Below are positions 1 through 7,390 of a DNA stretch of 26,075 bases, one piece after another. Position 1 is the stretch's first letter, and each line of letters opens with the position of its first letter. This DNA comes from JASFRS01 sp050114795 (GTDB taxonomy: Bacteria > Pseudomonadota > Alphaproteobacteria > Sphingomonadales > CAKZYD01). The translations under genes were made by a program, and so were the position numbers. The DNA is taken from assembly GCA_050114795.1 (NCBI GenBank), contig JASFRS010000010.1:1-26075 (forward strand), written 5' to 3'. The notes under the pieces were generated by a model, which saw only the letters and a program-made list of their open reading frames with translations, ran no database searches and had not been told where the DNA came from.

Positions 1-599
1 AGCCCGCCGGACGCAATAACCGCAATGGATGTCGCATCGGCCAGGGCTTTGGTTGCTTCCACATTTACACCAGCCAGCATACCATCCCGCGACACATCCG
101 TATAAAGCAGCGCGGCAACGCCCACGCCTTCAAATCTCTTTGCAAGGTCAATGACAGCAATATCCGAGGTTTCAGCCCAGCCCTCAACGGCAACAAAACC
201 GTCTTTGGCATCAACCGCCACAACAATACGTCCCGGATGGGCTTTTGCAGCTTCTTTAACTAGCTCCGGATCTTTTAACGCAGCGGTACCCATGACAACC
301 CGACGCACACCTTTCTCCAACCAGGCTTCAATGGTTTCGCGATTGCGAATACCACCCCCAAGCTGGATATTCATTTGAGGCACAGCTGCCAAAATCGCAT
401 CAATGGCCTGGGCGTTACGATTGTCGCCTGCGAATGCGCCATCCAAATCAACCATATGAAGCCAGTCTGCGCCGGCGGCTGCGAAATCCCGGGCTTGTTC
501 GGGCGGATTATCATTAAAAACCGTCGCTTGGTTCATATCGCCTAAGGCCAGACGTACGCATTGACCGGCTTTTAAATCAATGGCTGGAAAAACAATCAT
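1..599 (-). CDS. hisA: HisA, ProFAR isomerase (partial, C-terminus off the left edge)
   Basis: Phosphoribosylformimino-5-aminoimidazole carboxamide ribotide isomerase, fourth step of histidine synthesis, a cytoplasmic TIM barrel. About 199 codons are present of a usual ~240, so roughly 40 C-terminal residues lie outside the window. The protein begins MIVFPAIDLKAG; Asp8 in PAIDLK and Asp130 in VVAVDAKDG sit where the two catalytic aspartates of HisA are found. LQLGGG-type phosphate-binding sequence (QLGGGIRN, about residues 79-86) is also visible. The ATG overlaps the TGA of the upstream GNAT gene by one base (TGATG), which indicates translational coupling in the his operon. HisF would be expected next, beyond the edge. 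The PAIDLK/AVDAKDG combination separates it from HisF. Confidence 0.96.
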   Translation of the reverse strand, partial: MIVFPAIDLKAGQCVRLALGDMNQATVFNDNPPEQARDFAAAGADWLHMVDLDGAFAGDNRNAQAIDAILAAVPQMNIQLGGGIRNRETIEAWLEKGVRRVVMGTAALKDPELVKEAAKAHPGRIVVAVDAKDGFVAVEGWAETSDIAVIDLAKRFEGVGVAALLYTDVSRDGMLAGVNVEATKALADATSIAVIASGG

Positions 600-1132
600 C
601 ACTGCGCCCCATTCACCCTTTTGGAGTAAAAATAGCCAGGCTCCAAATGCCCGTTGACCAGCGCATAATGAGGTTTCTCACCCCAGCGCTCATAGCCCAG
701 GTTTTCGAATAATTCGATGGCACGATAGCGGCTGGCGCGGACAGACAAATCAATGATGCGAATGCCGCGTTCTTTTGACACTTCCTCAGCTTTATACATC
801 AGCGCCTGCGCCAAGCCCAGGCCCCTCGCCCAGGGGGCAACGAAGAAATTCGCCAGTTCTGCCACATAAGGCCCGCTTTCAGACAAAGGCCCATGGCGGA
901 TAAGCTGGAAGGCCCCCGAAATAGCACCGTCATAGCGTCCAACAATCAAAATTCGATGCGGTGCCAAAGCAACGCCGGACCAGAAGGAAGACAAACGTTC
1001 CTCCGTCGGTGTCCCTGCAAAGGAGGATTCCGAGCCTTCATCAACAATAGCCCGGGTCGCACGGCAGAGTTCGTTTAAATCGCCGCGCTCAAAACGCTCA
1101 ACAACTTCTACAGATAAAGGTTTTTCACTCAT
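599..1132 (-). CDS. GNAT-family N-acetyltransferase inside the his operon
   Basis: A 177-residue GCN5-related N-acetyltransferase, predicted to move an acetyl group from acetyl-CoA to an unknown amine. The acetyl-CoA binding motif A is seen around residues 95-111 (NFFVAPWARGLGLAQAL, with the RGLGLA pyrophosphate-binding turn), and the motif B region ends in IELFENLGY at about 139-147, a typical GNAT signature. The start overlaps the hisH stop by four bases (ATGA) and its own stop overlaps the hisA start by one, so it is translated as part of the histidine operon. It has no known step in histidine synthesis. A role such as detoxification, ribosomal or small-molecule acetylation cannot be told from sequence. 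Confidence 0.85.
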   Translation of the reverse strand: MSEKPLSVEVVERFERGDLNELCRATRAIVDEGSESSFAGTPTEERLSSFWSGVALAPHRILIVGRYDGAISGAFQLIRHGPLSESGPYVAELANFFVAPWARGLGLAQALMYKAEEVSKERGIRIIDLSVRASRYRAIELFENLGYERWGEKPHYALVNGHLEPGYFYSKRVNGAQ

Positions 1133-1773
1133 GGTTGCCAGTTCAGAAAGTTTTTTAATATCTCAAGGCCAGCGCGCTGGCTTTTTTCGGGGTGAAATTG
1201 CACCCCCGCCATATTGTCCTTTGCTATCATGGCAGGAAGTTCCCCACCATAATCGCTGGTCGCCAGCACATCACTGTCATTACCGCGCAGTGCATAACTA
1301 TGGACGAAATACACATGGGTGCCGTTTGCGACATCTTGAAGAAGCGGATGTGTCTTTTTTATGTTTAGCGCATTCCACCCCATATGCGGAATTTTCAAAG
1401 CAGTGTCTGAAGGCCTAAGTGCACCCACTTCTCCTTTGACCCAGCCCAGGCCCTGGTGACGCCCATGTTCAAGGCCCCATTCAGCCATGAGCTGCATGCC
1501 AACACAAATGCCCAGAAATGGCTTATGTTTTTGAAGTACCATTTCGTCCAGCGCGACCTTCAAACCTTCAATAGCATCCAGCCCGGCCCGGCAGTCCCCA
1601 AATGCGCCAACACCGGGCAAGACAATACGATCAGCTTGCAGTACCCGCTTCGGGTTCGAAGTGACTTCTATCTGAGTATCCAGCCCGGCTTGTGCCGCCG
1701 CATGTTCAAGCGCCTTTGCGACGGAGCGTAAATTACCCGCGCCATAATCAACCACAACTACAGACGAGGTCAT
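1129..1773 (-). CDS. hisH: HisH, glutaminase subunit of imidazole glycerol phosphate synthase
   Basis: Class I glutamine amidotransferase that supplies ammonia to HisF for formation of imidazole glycerol phosphate and AICAR. At 214 residues it has normal length. The nucleophile is Cys90 in LGICVGMQL; His194 and Glu196 in QFHPEKS complete the triad. The N-terminal VVDYGAGNLRS and the LPGVGAFGD oxyanion region are also typical of HisH. The ATG overlaps the hisB stop and its own TGA overlaps the GNAT start, each by four bases (ATGA). It should work as a HisF-HisH heterodimer; hisF is not in the window. Confidence 0.97.
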   Translation of the reverse strand: MTSSVVVVDYGAGNLRSVAKALEHAAAQAGLDTQIEVTSNPKRVLQADRIVLPGVGAFGDCRAGLDAIEGLKVALDEMVLQKHKPFLGICVGMQLMAEWGLEHGRHQGLGWVKGEVGALRPSDTALKIPHMGWNALNIKKTHPLLQDVANGTHVYFVHSYALRGNDSDVLATSDYGGELPAMIAKDNMAGVQFHPEKSQRAGLEILKNFLNWQP

Positions 1774-2363
1774 GCGGTCAACGTCCCCTTGGTCGAAGGC
1801 ACCGCATCCGCCTTACGCGGGTCAAGTTCAACCGCCTGCCTGAATGCGCGGGCAAGCGCTTTAAAGCTGCTTTCGACGATGTGGTGGCTATTCTCACCAT
1901 AAAGATTTTCCACATGCAGCGTCGCACCCGCGCCTTGCGCAAAGGCCTGGAACCATTCTTTGAATAATTCCGTATCCATCTCACCCAATTTGTCGCGCGT
2001 AAAATTCACTTTCCAAATCAAATAAGGCCGCCCGGACATATCAATTGCCGCACGGGTTAAGGTCTCATCCATAGGAATAAGGGCAGACCCATAGCGGGTG
2101 ATGCCACGGCGCTCACCTAGGGCCTTTGCCACGGCCTGACCGATAGCAATGCCTGTATCTTCGGTGGTGTGATGGTAATCGATATGGAGGTCGCCTTTGG
2201 CCTTCACCTTTAAATCCATCAGCGAATGGCGGCTTAATTGTTCCAGCATATGGTCAAGAAACCCAATTCCGGTTTCCACTTCATATTGGCCGGTGCCGTC
2301 CAGATTCAGGCTGACTTCAATTTGCGTTTCGTTTGTTTCACGCTTGATGGAGGCTTGTCGCAT
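1770..2363 (-). CDS. hisB: HisB, imidazoleglycerol-phosphate dehydratase
   Basis: Monofunctional dehydratase of histidine synthesis, converting imidazole glycerol phosphate to imidazole acetol phosphate, metal dependent (manganese in characterised members). It has 197 residues and lacks the histidinol-phosphatase domain of the enterobacterial fusion. Signature sequences include FLDHML (about 35-40), DYHHTTEDTG (62-71) carrying the metal-binding histidines, and IPMDETL (96-102). First gene of the coupled minus-strand his operon, divergent from hslV across a 140-bp gap. A GGAC/GGGAG purine run precedes the ATG. A CTATAG hexamer on the minus strand near 2389-2394 could serve as its -10 element, but no convincing -35 was seen. 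Confidence 0.97.
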   Translation of the reverse strand: MRQASIKRETNETQIEVSLNLDGTGQYEVETGIGFLDHMLEQLSRHSLMDLKVKAKGDLHIDYHHTTEDTGIAIGQAVAKALGERRGITRYGSALIPMDETLTRAAIDMSGRPYLIWKVNFTRDKLGEMDTELFKEWFQAFAQGAGATLHVENLYGENSHHIVESSFKALARAFRQAVELDPRKADAVPSTKGTLTA

Positions 2364-2443
2364 TGTCCTAATCTCCCAATGGGCAGCGCTATAGCAGTAA
2401 AATTGCTGAAAAACCAGTCATCACAAAATCATATTATGCAGGG

Positions 2444-2471
2444 CTTGCGCCCTTGCTTTAAACCCCTATAT
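2444..2471 (+). promoter_or_regulatory. Predicted heat-shock (RpoH/sigma-32) promoter of hslVU
   Basis: CTTG at 2444-2447, a 17-base spacer, then CCTATAT at 2465-2471. This matches the alphaproteobacterial RpoH consensus CTTG-N17/18-CYTATNT at every fixed position. Transcription would start near 2478, giving a short leader that carries the GGAG (2490-2493) ahead of the hslV GTG. hslVU is a standard member of RpoH regulons. A five-bp hairpin (GGGC-TTGC-GCCC core) overlaps the -35 region and is probably incidental. Confidence 0.6.
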
Positions 2472-2503
2472 CGTGGAAGCCCTTAATATGGAGTGAGCAA
2501 AAC

Positions 2504-3067
2504 GTGAGAGAGAACGACCCGCATAATATGGCCACATGGCATGGCACCACCATTTTAGCCGTTCGCAAGGACAATGAAGTGGTTGTCGCCGGTGACGGGC
2601 AAGTCTCTCTGGGTCAGACGGTCCTAAAAGGTAATGCACGTAAAGTACGACGATTAGCCAATGGCGATGTTATTGCCGGGTTTGCCGGGGCAACCGCAGA
2701 TGCTTTCACATTGCTGGAGCGTCTGGAGGCTAAACTAGAGCGCCACCCCGGACAATTGACCCGCGCTTGTGTTGAATTGGCGAAAGACTGGCGGACGGAC
2801 CGTTATTTGCGGCGGCTCGAAGCCATGATGATTGTCGCAGATAAAGACATCACGCTGGTCTTGACCGGAACAGGCGATGTATTGGAACCCCAACATGGTG
2901 TCGTCGGTATTGGGTCCGGTGGTACATTTGCTTTGGCCGCTGCGCGTGCGCTTTATGACCAACCTGTCAGTGCCGAAGATGTGGCGCGCAAGGCTATGGC
3001 GGTCGCTGCTGACATTTGCGTTTATACGAATGACTCCCTCATTGTAGAAAAAATCAGCGCTGAATAG
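2504..3067 (+). CDS. hslV: HslV, proteolytic subunit of the HslVU (ClpYQ) protease
   Basis: N-terminal-nucleophile threonine protease, a dodecameric chamber gated by the HslU ATPase, degrading misfolded and regulatory proteins in the cytoplasm. The sequence GTTILAVRK contains the catalytic threonine exposed after propeptide removal; VVAGDGQVSLGQT and GNARKVRRL are family signatures. Start choice: the GTG at 2504 has GGAG ten bases upstream and gives 187 residues with Thr15 as nucleophile. An in-frame ATG at 2528 would give MATWHGTT with Thr7, close to the short propeptides common in alphaproteobacteria, but with a weaker ribosome-binding site. The stop is 18 bases from the hslU ATG, so the pair is an operon. 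Confidence 0.96.
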   Translation: MRENDPHNMATWHGTTILAVRKDNEVVVAGDGQVSLGQTVLKGNARKVRRLANGDVIAGFAGATADAFTLLERLEAKLERHPGQLTRACVELAKDWRTDRYLRRLEAMMIVADKDITLVLTGTGDVLEPQHGVVGIGSGGTFALAAARALYDQPVSAEDVARKAMAVAADICVYTNDSLIVEKISAE

Positions 3068-3085
3068 CGCGCTTTGGATATTTTC

Positions 3086-4396
3086 ATGACGAAAAGCTTT
3101 TCACCCCGGGAAATTGTTTCCGAACTCGACCGTTTCATTGTTGGCCAGAAAGAGGCTAAGCGCGCGGTGGCGATTGCCTTACGCAACCGTTGGCGGCGCC
3201 AGCAGTTAACGGGCGACATGAAAGAGGAAGTTTTACCGAAAAACATCCTTATGATTGGCCCGACAGGCTGTGGCAAAACGGAAATTTCCCGGCGACTTGC
3301 CAAGCTTGCGGAAGCACCCTTCATTAAGGTTGAAGCGACAAAATTTACCGAAGTCGGCTATGTCGGTCGCGATGTGGAGCAAATCGTCCGTGATTTGATT
3401 GAGGCCGCCGTTGCCATGGTTCGGGCCAAAGAACGCAAAGGCGTATTCGCCCAGGCCTCCAAAGCAGCAGAAGAGCGTGTGCTTGATGCTTTGGTGGGCA
3501 AAGACAGCAGCCAGGCAACCCGTGACAGCTTCCGCCAAAAGTTACGCGATGGCGAATTGGGTGACAAGGAAGTCGAAGTCGAAGTCGCAGACAGCGGCTC
3601 TTCCATGCCGACAATTGATATTCCTGGCATGCCGGGTGCGCAGATGGGCATGGTGAATATCGGCGATATGCTGGGTAAAGCTTTTGGTGGTCGTACAAAG
3701 AAGCGCCGCATGACCGTGGACCAAAGCCATGAAATCTTAATCGCCGAGGAATCCGATAAACTTCTTGATGAAGACCGGGTTATTCGGGATGCGATTGATG
3801 TGACTGAAAATCACGGCATCGTTTTCATTGATGAAATTGACAAAATTTGCGCCGGCGATAATCGCCAAAGCGGGAATATCTCTCGCGAAGGCGTGCAAAG
3901 GGATTTGCTGCCTTTGATTGAAGGCACAACGGTCTCAACCAAATATGGTGCCGTTAAAACGGACCATATTCTGTTTATTACGTCCGGCGCTTTTTCCATC
4001 GCCAAACCTTCCGACCTTTTGCCTGAATTACAAGGCCGTCTGCCGATCCGTGTGGAGTTGAAAGGTCTGACACAAGACGACTTCCGCCGTATTTTGACCG
4101 AACCGGACAATTCCCTCATCAAACAATATAAAGCCTTGCTGGAAACCGAAGCTGTCACTTTGGACTTTAAAGATGAAGGCATTGATGAAATCGCGCGCAT
4201 TGCAGCGGATGTGAATGAAAGCGTCGAAAATATAGGCGCACGGCGTCTACATACAGTGATGGAGCGTCTATTGGATGATATTTCTTTCACTGCATCTGAC
4301 AGTCCCAACACAAACGTGGAAATCGACGCAGCTTATGTAAAAGAGCATGTCGGAGATTTGGCAGGGGATACTGACCTGTCGCGCTTTATATTGTGA
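3086..4396 (+). CDS. hslU: HslU, AAA+ unfoldase of the HslVU protease
   Basis: ATPase that recognises, unfolds and feeds substrates to HslV. Visible parts: Walker A GPTGCGKT (about 58-65), pore-loop GYVG (91-94), a substrate-binding I domain (about 110-240) with an acidic run and a GMPG segment, Walker B GIVFIDEIDKI (244-254), and the C-terminal DLSRFIL whose tail inserts into HslV to activate it. The ATG at 3086 gives 436 residues beginning MTKSFSPREIVSELD, as in relatives. A TTG at 3074 in the same frame would add only four residues and has no better ribosome-binding site. No clear terminator follows; 193 bases separate it from the TonB receptor start. Confidence 0.97.
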   Translation: MTKSFSPREIVSELDRFIVGQKEAKRAVAIALRNRWRRQQLTGDMKEEVLPKNILMIGPTGCGKTEISRRLAKLAEAPFIKVEATKFTEVGYVGRDVEQIVRDLIEAAVAMVRAKERKGVFAQASKAAEERVLDALVGKDSSQATRDSFRQKLRDGELGDKEVEVEVADSGSSMPTIDIPGMPGAQMGMVNIGDMLGKAFGGRTKKRRMTVDQSHEILIAEESDKLLDEDRVIRDAIDVTENHGIVFIDEIDKICAGDNRQSGNISREGVQRDLLPLIEGTTVSTKYGAVKTDHILFITSGAFSIAKPSDLLPELQGRLPIRVELKGLTQDDFRRILTEPDNSLIKQYKALLETEAVTLDFKDEGIDEIARIAADVNESVENIGARRLHTVMERLLDDISFTASDSPNTNVEIDAAYVKEHVGDLAGDTDLSRFIL

Positions 4397-4589
4397 CCTC
4401 AATACCACGGTAATAAAATTTCTCTGTAAATACAGATTGGCCGCTTGACCTGATTTAAATATCAAGCCAAAGCTCCCATTCAGCAACCGTTTCGACCAAG
4501 GTGCCCCCATGCGTCGTCTAGGGGATTTTTTGTGCGCGCAAAACATGGGGCGGAAGAAACGGCTTAAAAGATTTTTGGAGGAAACTTCC

Positions 4590-6818
4590 GTGAAAAAAAC
4601 GTCCACTTCGGCGCAAGAGCTTATCCTACGCACCGCTTTACTTGCCAGCGTTGCTGCAACACCGATGTTCGCATCTTCTGCTTTCGCACAAGACCAGGAA
4701 GACAGCGTCTTTGAAGAAATCGTTGTCACCGCCCGGAAACGGGAAGAAAGCCTGCTGGACACCCCAACGTCTTTGTCCGTTTTTGGCAATGATACCTTGG
4801 AAACCCTAAATGTTTCCAACTTAGATGATGTGGGTAAATATGTACCTAATTTAAACATCAACCGTTTCGGTGTCGGTAACCCATCTCAAGCCGCAATCTT
4901 CATCCGCGGCATTGGTCTTCAAGACCATTTGATTGTGACTGATCCTGGTGTTGGTGTTTATGTGGACGGCGTTTATCTTGGCCGCCAAATGGGGTCCAAC
5001 TTAAGCCTGCCGAACATTGAACGCGTTGAAGTTCTTCGTGGTCCGCAAGGCACGCTTTATGGCCGTAACTCCATCGGTGGTGCTGTGAACATCATTACCC
5101 GTCAGCCTGGCGATGTGGAAGAATTTGAAATCAGCGCCCGTGGCGGCACACGCGCCCGCGCTGAATTTTCAGCCTATGGCAATTTCCCAGTCACCGACAA
5201 TTTCGCCATCTCTGTCAATGGTGCTTTCAAGCGCCGCGATGGCGTCGGCCGCGCTGTAAACTTGGATAACCCTTCCAAAGAAATTGGTGAAGAGCAGGAA
5301 ATTTCCGGTCGTATTGCTGCCAAATGGCAGGTGAATGACCGCTTGTCCGTTTTAGCAGCATTTGACGGCCAGGATTTCGAAGGCGGCCAATCTCCTTATG
5401 CGATTGAAATTCTAACACCGGAACAGCTGGGCGGCCTTCCCGATGGTGTGGCATTTTTCGGCACACCGCTGTTAACTGAAGCCGATTTAGTTGATCGTGA
5501 TGATTTAGGTACAAATGTCCCTGGTCTGGAAGACGTATCAAATGATGCCTATGGCGTGTCTTTGACCATTGAATATGAAGCCAACGACAACATCACCACC
5601 AAATTACTCGCAAGTTATAGGGACTCATCCTATACAGGTGGGCTTGATGATGATGACACAATCTTCAACCTGTCTGAATTCCCGGAAGAAGGTGAAGCTG
5701 AACAGTTTTCTTCAGAATTCCAGGTCAATGCCGTATTCGGTGATTGGGATATCGTAAGTGGCCTTTATTATTTCTATGAAGATGGCTCTGTCTTCTCTGG
5801 CCCTTACACCTTTGCACCTTTCAATGTTGCAACACCCGCTGACTTTTTCCGCGAAACACAGACAACCAACAGTTACGCAGTATATTTCAATGCCGGATAT
5901 GATGTGAGTGAACGCCTTAAAGTTGGTGTTGGTGCGCGTTATTCCCGGGATGAAAAAGACGCAACCGCATTCTTCCCTGGTTTCGCTGGCGTTGATGAAG
6001 AGTCAGCAAATTTCGATGCAATCACGGCCGATGCCAACATTACATATAGCTTGAGTGACACATCGACTGTTTATGCTCAGATCCAGCGTGGCTACCAAAC
6101 TGGTGGCTTCCCACCACGTCCATTCGTAGGTGGTGAGGCTGCGTTTGAGTCCTTTGATAAGCAAACAGCTTTGAACTACGAGGTCGGCTATAAAGGTCAA
6201 GTTACACCTAATCTCCGGGTTCTCGCCTCCGCTTTCTGGACCGTTTATAACGACCTGGCTTTGAACATCTCCGTTCCACAAGCGGGTGGTTTCCAGACCA
6301 TTGTTGATAATGCGGGTAAGTCCCGCTCTCGCGGCTTTGAACTGGAAACACAATTTGCAACAGATGATGGTTTCTTCCTCAACGGTTCTGTCGGCTATCT
6401 TGACGCGGAAATTACAGAAGTCGACATCGCTCCTGGTGAATCTTCTCTCATCACCGAAGGTGACAGCCCAGCACTGACACCAAAATGGACTGCAAGTGTT
6501 GTCGGTGGTTATACCTTCGATCTTGAAGGTGGAGCCACAGTCACTGCGCAAGCAGATTACTCCTATCGCGGTGAGATGTTTGGCCAAGCGGTTAATATCG
6601 AGCCTGAAATTCTTGATGACCGCAGCCTGTTCGGCTTTAACCTTCAATATCAAAATGCAAATGGAGACTGGATCGTTGACCTTTATGGCGAGAACGTTTT
6701 CAACAAAGTCTATGACCAAGGTCGTTTAATTAACACCTTCCATGGCTTTGTCGGGCGTGTACTTTCCAACGACCGTTCAGAATTTGGTATTCGGATCACC
6801 AAGAAATTTGGTGGCTGA
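4590..6818 (+). CDS. TonB-dependent outer-membrane receptor
   Basis: A 742-residue receptor for active uptake across the outer membrane, powered by TonB-ExbB-ExbD. The N-terminus has a lysine start, a hydrophobic stretch and an AFAQ cleavage site (about residue 33). A TonB box EEIVVTARK follows (42-50), then the plug with FIRGIGLQDH and RVEVLRGPQGTLYGRNSIGG, then a long beta-barrel. Start: GTG 4590 has a GGAGGA seven bases upstream (4577-4582) and yields a normal signal peptide. An ATG at 4509, also with an AAGGTG nearby, would add 27 charged residues ahead of the signal. The protein ends RITKKFGG, two residues past the usual terminal Phe. The RGPQGTLYGRN type is common in sphingomonads and relatives and often takes up complex organics, but the substrate is not identifiable. 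Confidence 0.93.
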   Translation: MKKTSTSAQELILRTALLASVAATPMFASSAFAQDQEDSVFEEIVVTARKREESLLDTPTSLSVFGNDTLETLNVSNLDDVGKYVPNLNINRFGVGNPSQAAIFIRGIGLQDHLIVTDPGVGVYVDGVYLGRQMGSNLSLPNIERVEVLRGPQGTLYGRNSIGGAVNIITRQPGDVEEFEISARGGTRARAEFSAYGNFPVTDNFAISVNGAFKRRDGVGRAVNLDNPSKEIGEEQEISGRIAAKWQVNDRLSVLAAFDGQDFEGGQSPYAIEILTPEQLGGLPDGVAFFGTPLLTEADLVDRDDLGTNVPGLEDVSNDAYGVSLTIEYEANDNITTKLLASYRDSSYTGGLDDDDTIFNLSEFPEEGEAEQFSSEFQVNAVFGDWDIVSGLYYFYEDGSVFSGPYTFAPFNVATPADFFRETQTTNSYAVYFNAGYDVSERLKVGVGARYSRDEKDATAFFPGFAGVDEESANFDAITADANITYSLSDTSTVYAQIQRGYQTGGFPPRPFVGGEAAFESFDKQTALNYEVGYKGQVTPNLRVLASAFWTVYNDLALNISVPQAGGFQTIVDNAGKSRSRGFELETQFATDDGFFLNGSVGYLDAEITEVDIAPGESSLITEGDSPALTPKWTASVVGGYTFDLEGGATVTAQADYSYRGEMFGQAVNIEPEILDDRSLFGFNLQYQNANGDWIVDLYGENVFNKVYDQGRLINTFHGFVGRVLSNDRSEFGIRITKKFGG

Positions 6819-6837
6819 TAGCTGAATAAATTGATTG

Positions 6838-6867
6838 AAAAGGCCGGGGGAAACCTCGGCCTTTTTT
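6838..6867. terminator. Rho-independent, probably bidirectional, terminator
   Basis: A 12-bp stem (6838-6849 with 6854-6865; one G-T pair) closed by a GAAA tetraloop, with a T run at 6862-6867. It ends the TonB receptor transcript. Read on the minus strand it is followed by TTTT, so it can also stop the Smr operon, whose TAA stop (6866-6868) lies in the T run. Confidence 0.9.
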
Positions 6868-7390
6868 ATTGGTTCCGGTTACGGCGCAAAATCACATATA
6901 GCGCGCCATCGCCACCATGGGTCGGGTGTGCATTGCGAATAGCAAAGATATTGGATGCAAAGGGGCCTGACTTGAGCCAGTCAGGGACTGAACGGCGAAT
7001 AATCCCGCGGCCCTGACCGCCTTTGCCTTTGCCGGTTATAATCAATAAAACCCGGACCTGTTCTCTGACTGCACGCTCAACAAAGCGATGCAAAATGCCA
7101 TGGGCGCGTTCTAAGGTGAACCCGTGTAAATCCAGGGTTCGGTCAATATCTAGACGGCCCCGGCGGATTTGTTTTTCCCAATGCTGGTCTAGCGTTTTTT
7201 GCTCATCTGTTTGTGGTTGCTGGGAAATACGAAGCGCTGGCGCGTCTTCATGATGCAGGTCTCTTAAGACAATAGGTCTTTTCGCATTCGGCAATGTCGG
7301 GGCTGTTTTTTCCCCCTTCAAAGGGGTGACATCACGCATGGCATAACGCCACAGCTTTAAATCCTTATCATCCAGCCCCTTCTTACCCAT
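6866..7390 (-). CDS. Smr-domain protein
   Basis: A 174-residue protein with a C-terminal Smr (small MutS-related) domain. The LDLHG motif is at about 86-90, ITGKGKGG at 118-125 and HGGDGALYV at 158-166, the three hallmarks of the fold. Smr domains have nuclease activity or nucleic-acid binding in studied members; the bacterial stand-alone proteins of this size (DUF1318-free, YdaL-like) include ribosome-collision nucleases, but which applies here is unknown. The N-terminal ~80 residues are charged and low in hydrophobics. Its start overlaps the mltA stop by eight bases, making it the last gene of the Tim44-like/mltA/smr operon, an arrangement seen in many alphaproteobacteria. Confidence 0.92.
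   Translation of the reverse strand: MGKKGLDDKDLKLWRYAMRDVTPLKGEKTAPTLPNAKRPIVLRDLHHEDAPALRISQQPQTDEQKTLDQHWEKQIRRGRLDIDRTLDLHGFTLERAHGILHRFVERAVREQVRVLLIITGKGKGGQGRGIIRRSVPDWLKSGPFASNIFAIRNAHPTHGGDGALYVILRRNRNQ

Noticed and set aside
2334..2342. parS half site TGTTTCACG in hisB
   Set aside because: Only one half matches; the other half (CTTGATG) lacks symmetry and the CACGTG centre.
4444..4466. Inverted repeat CTTGA...TCAAG upstream of the TonB receptor
   Set aside because: Only five-bp arms with a 13-base spacer in AT-rich DNA; not distinguishable from chance.
5227..5541. Antisense frames within the TonB receptor and other genes
   Set aside because: They lie wholly inside well-supported genes in other frames, with no family motifs or ribosome-binding sites.
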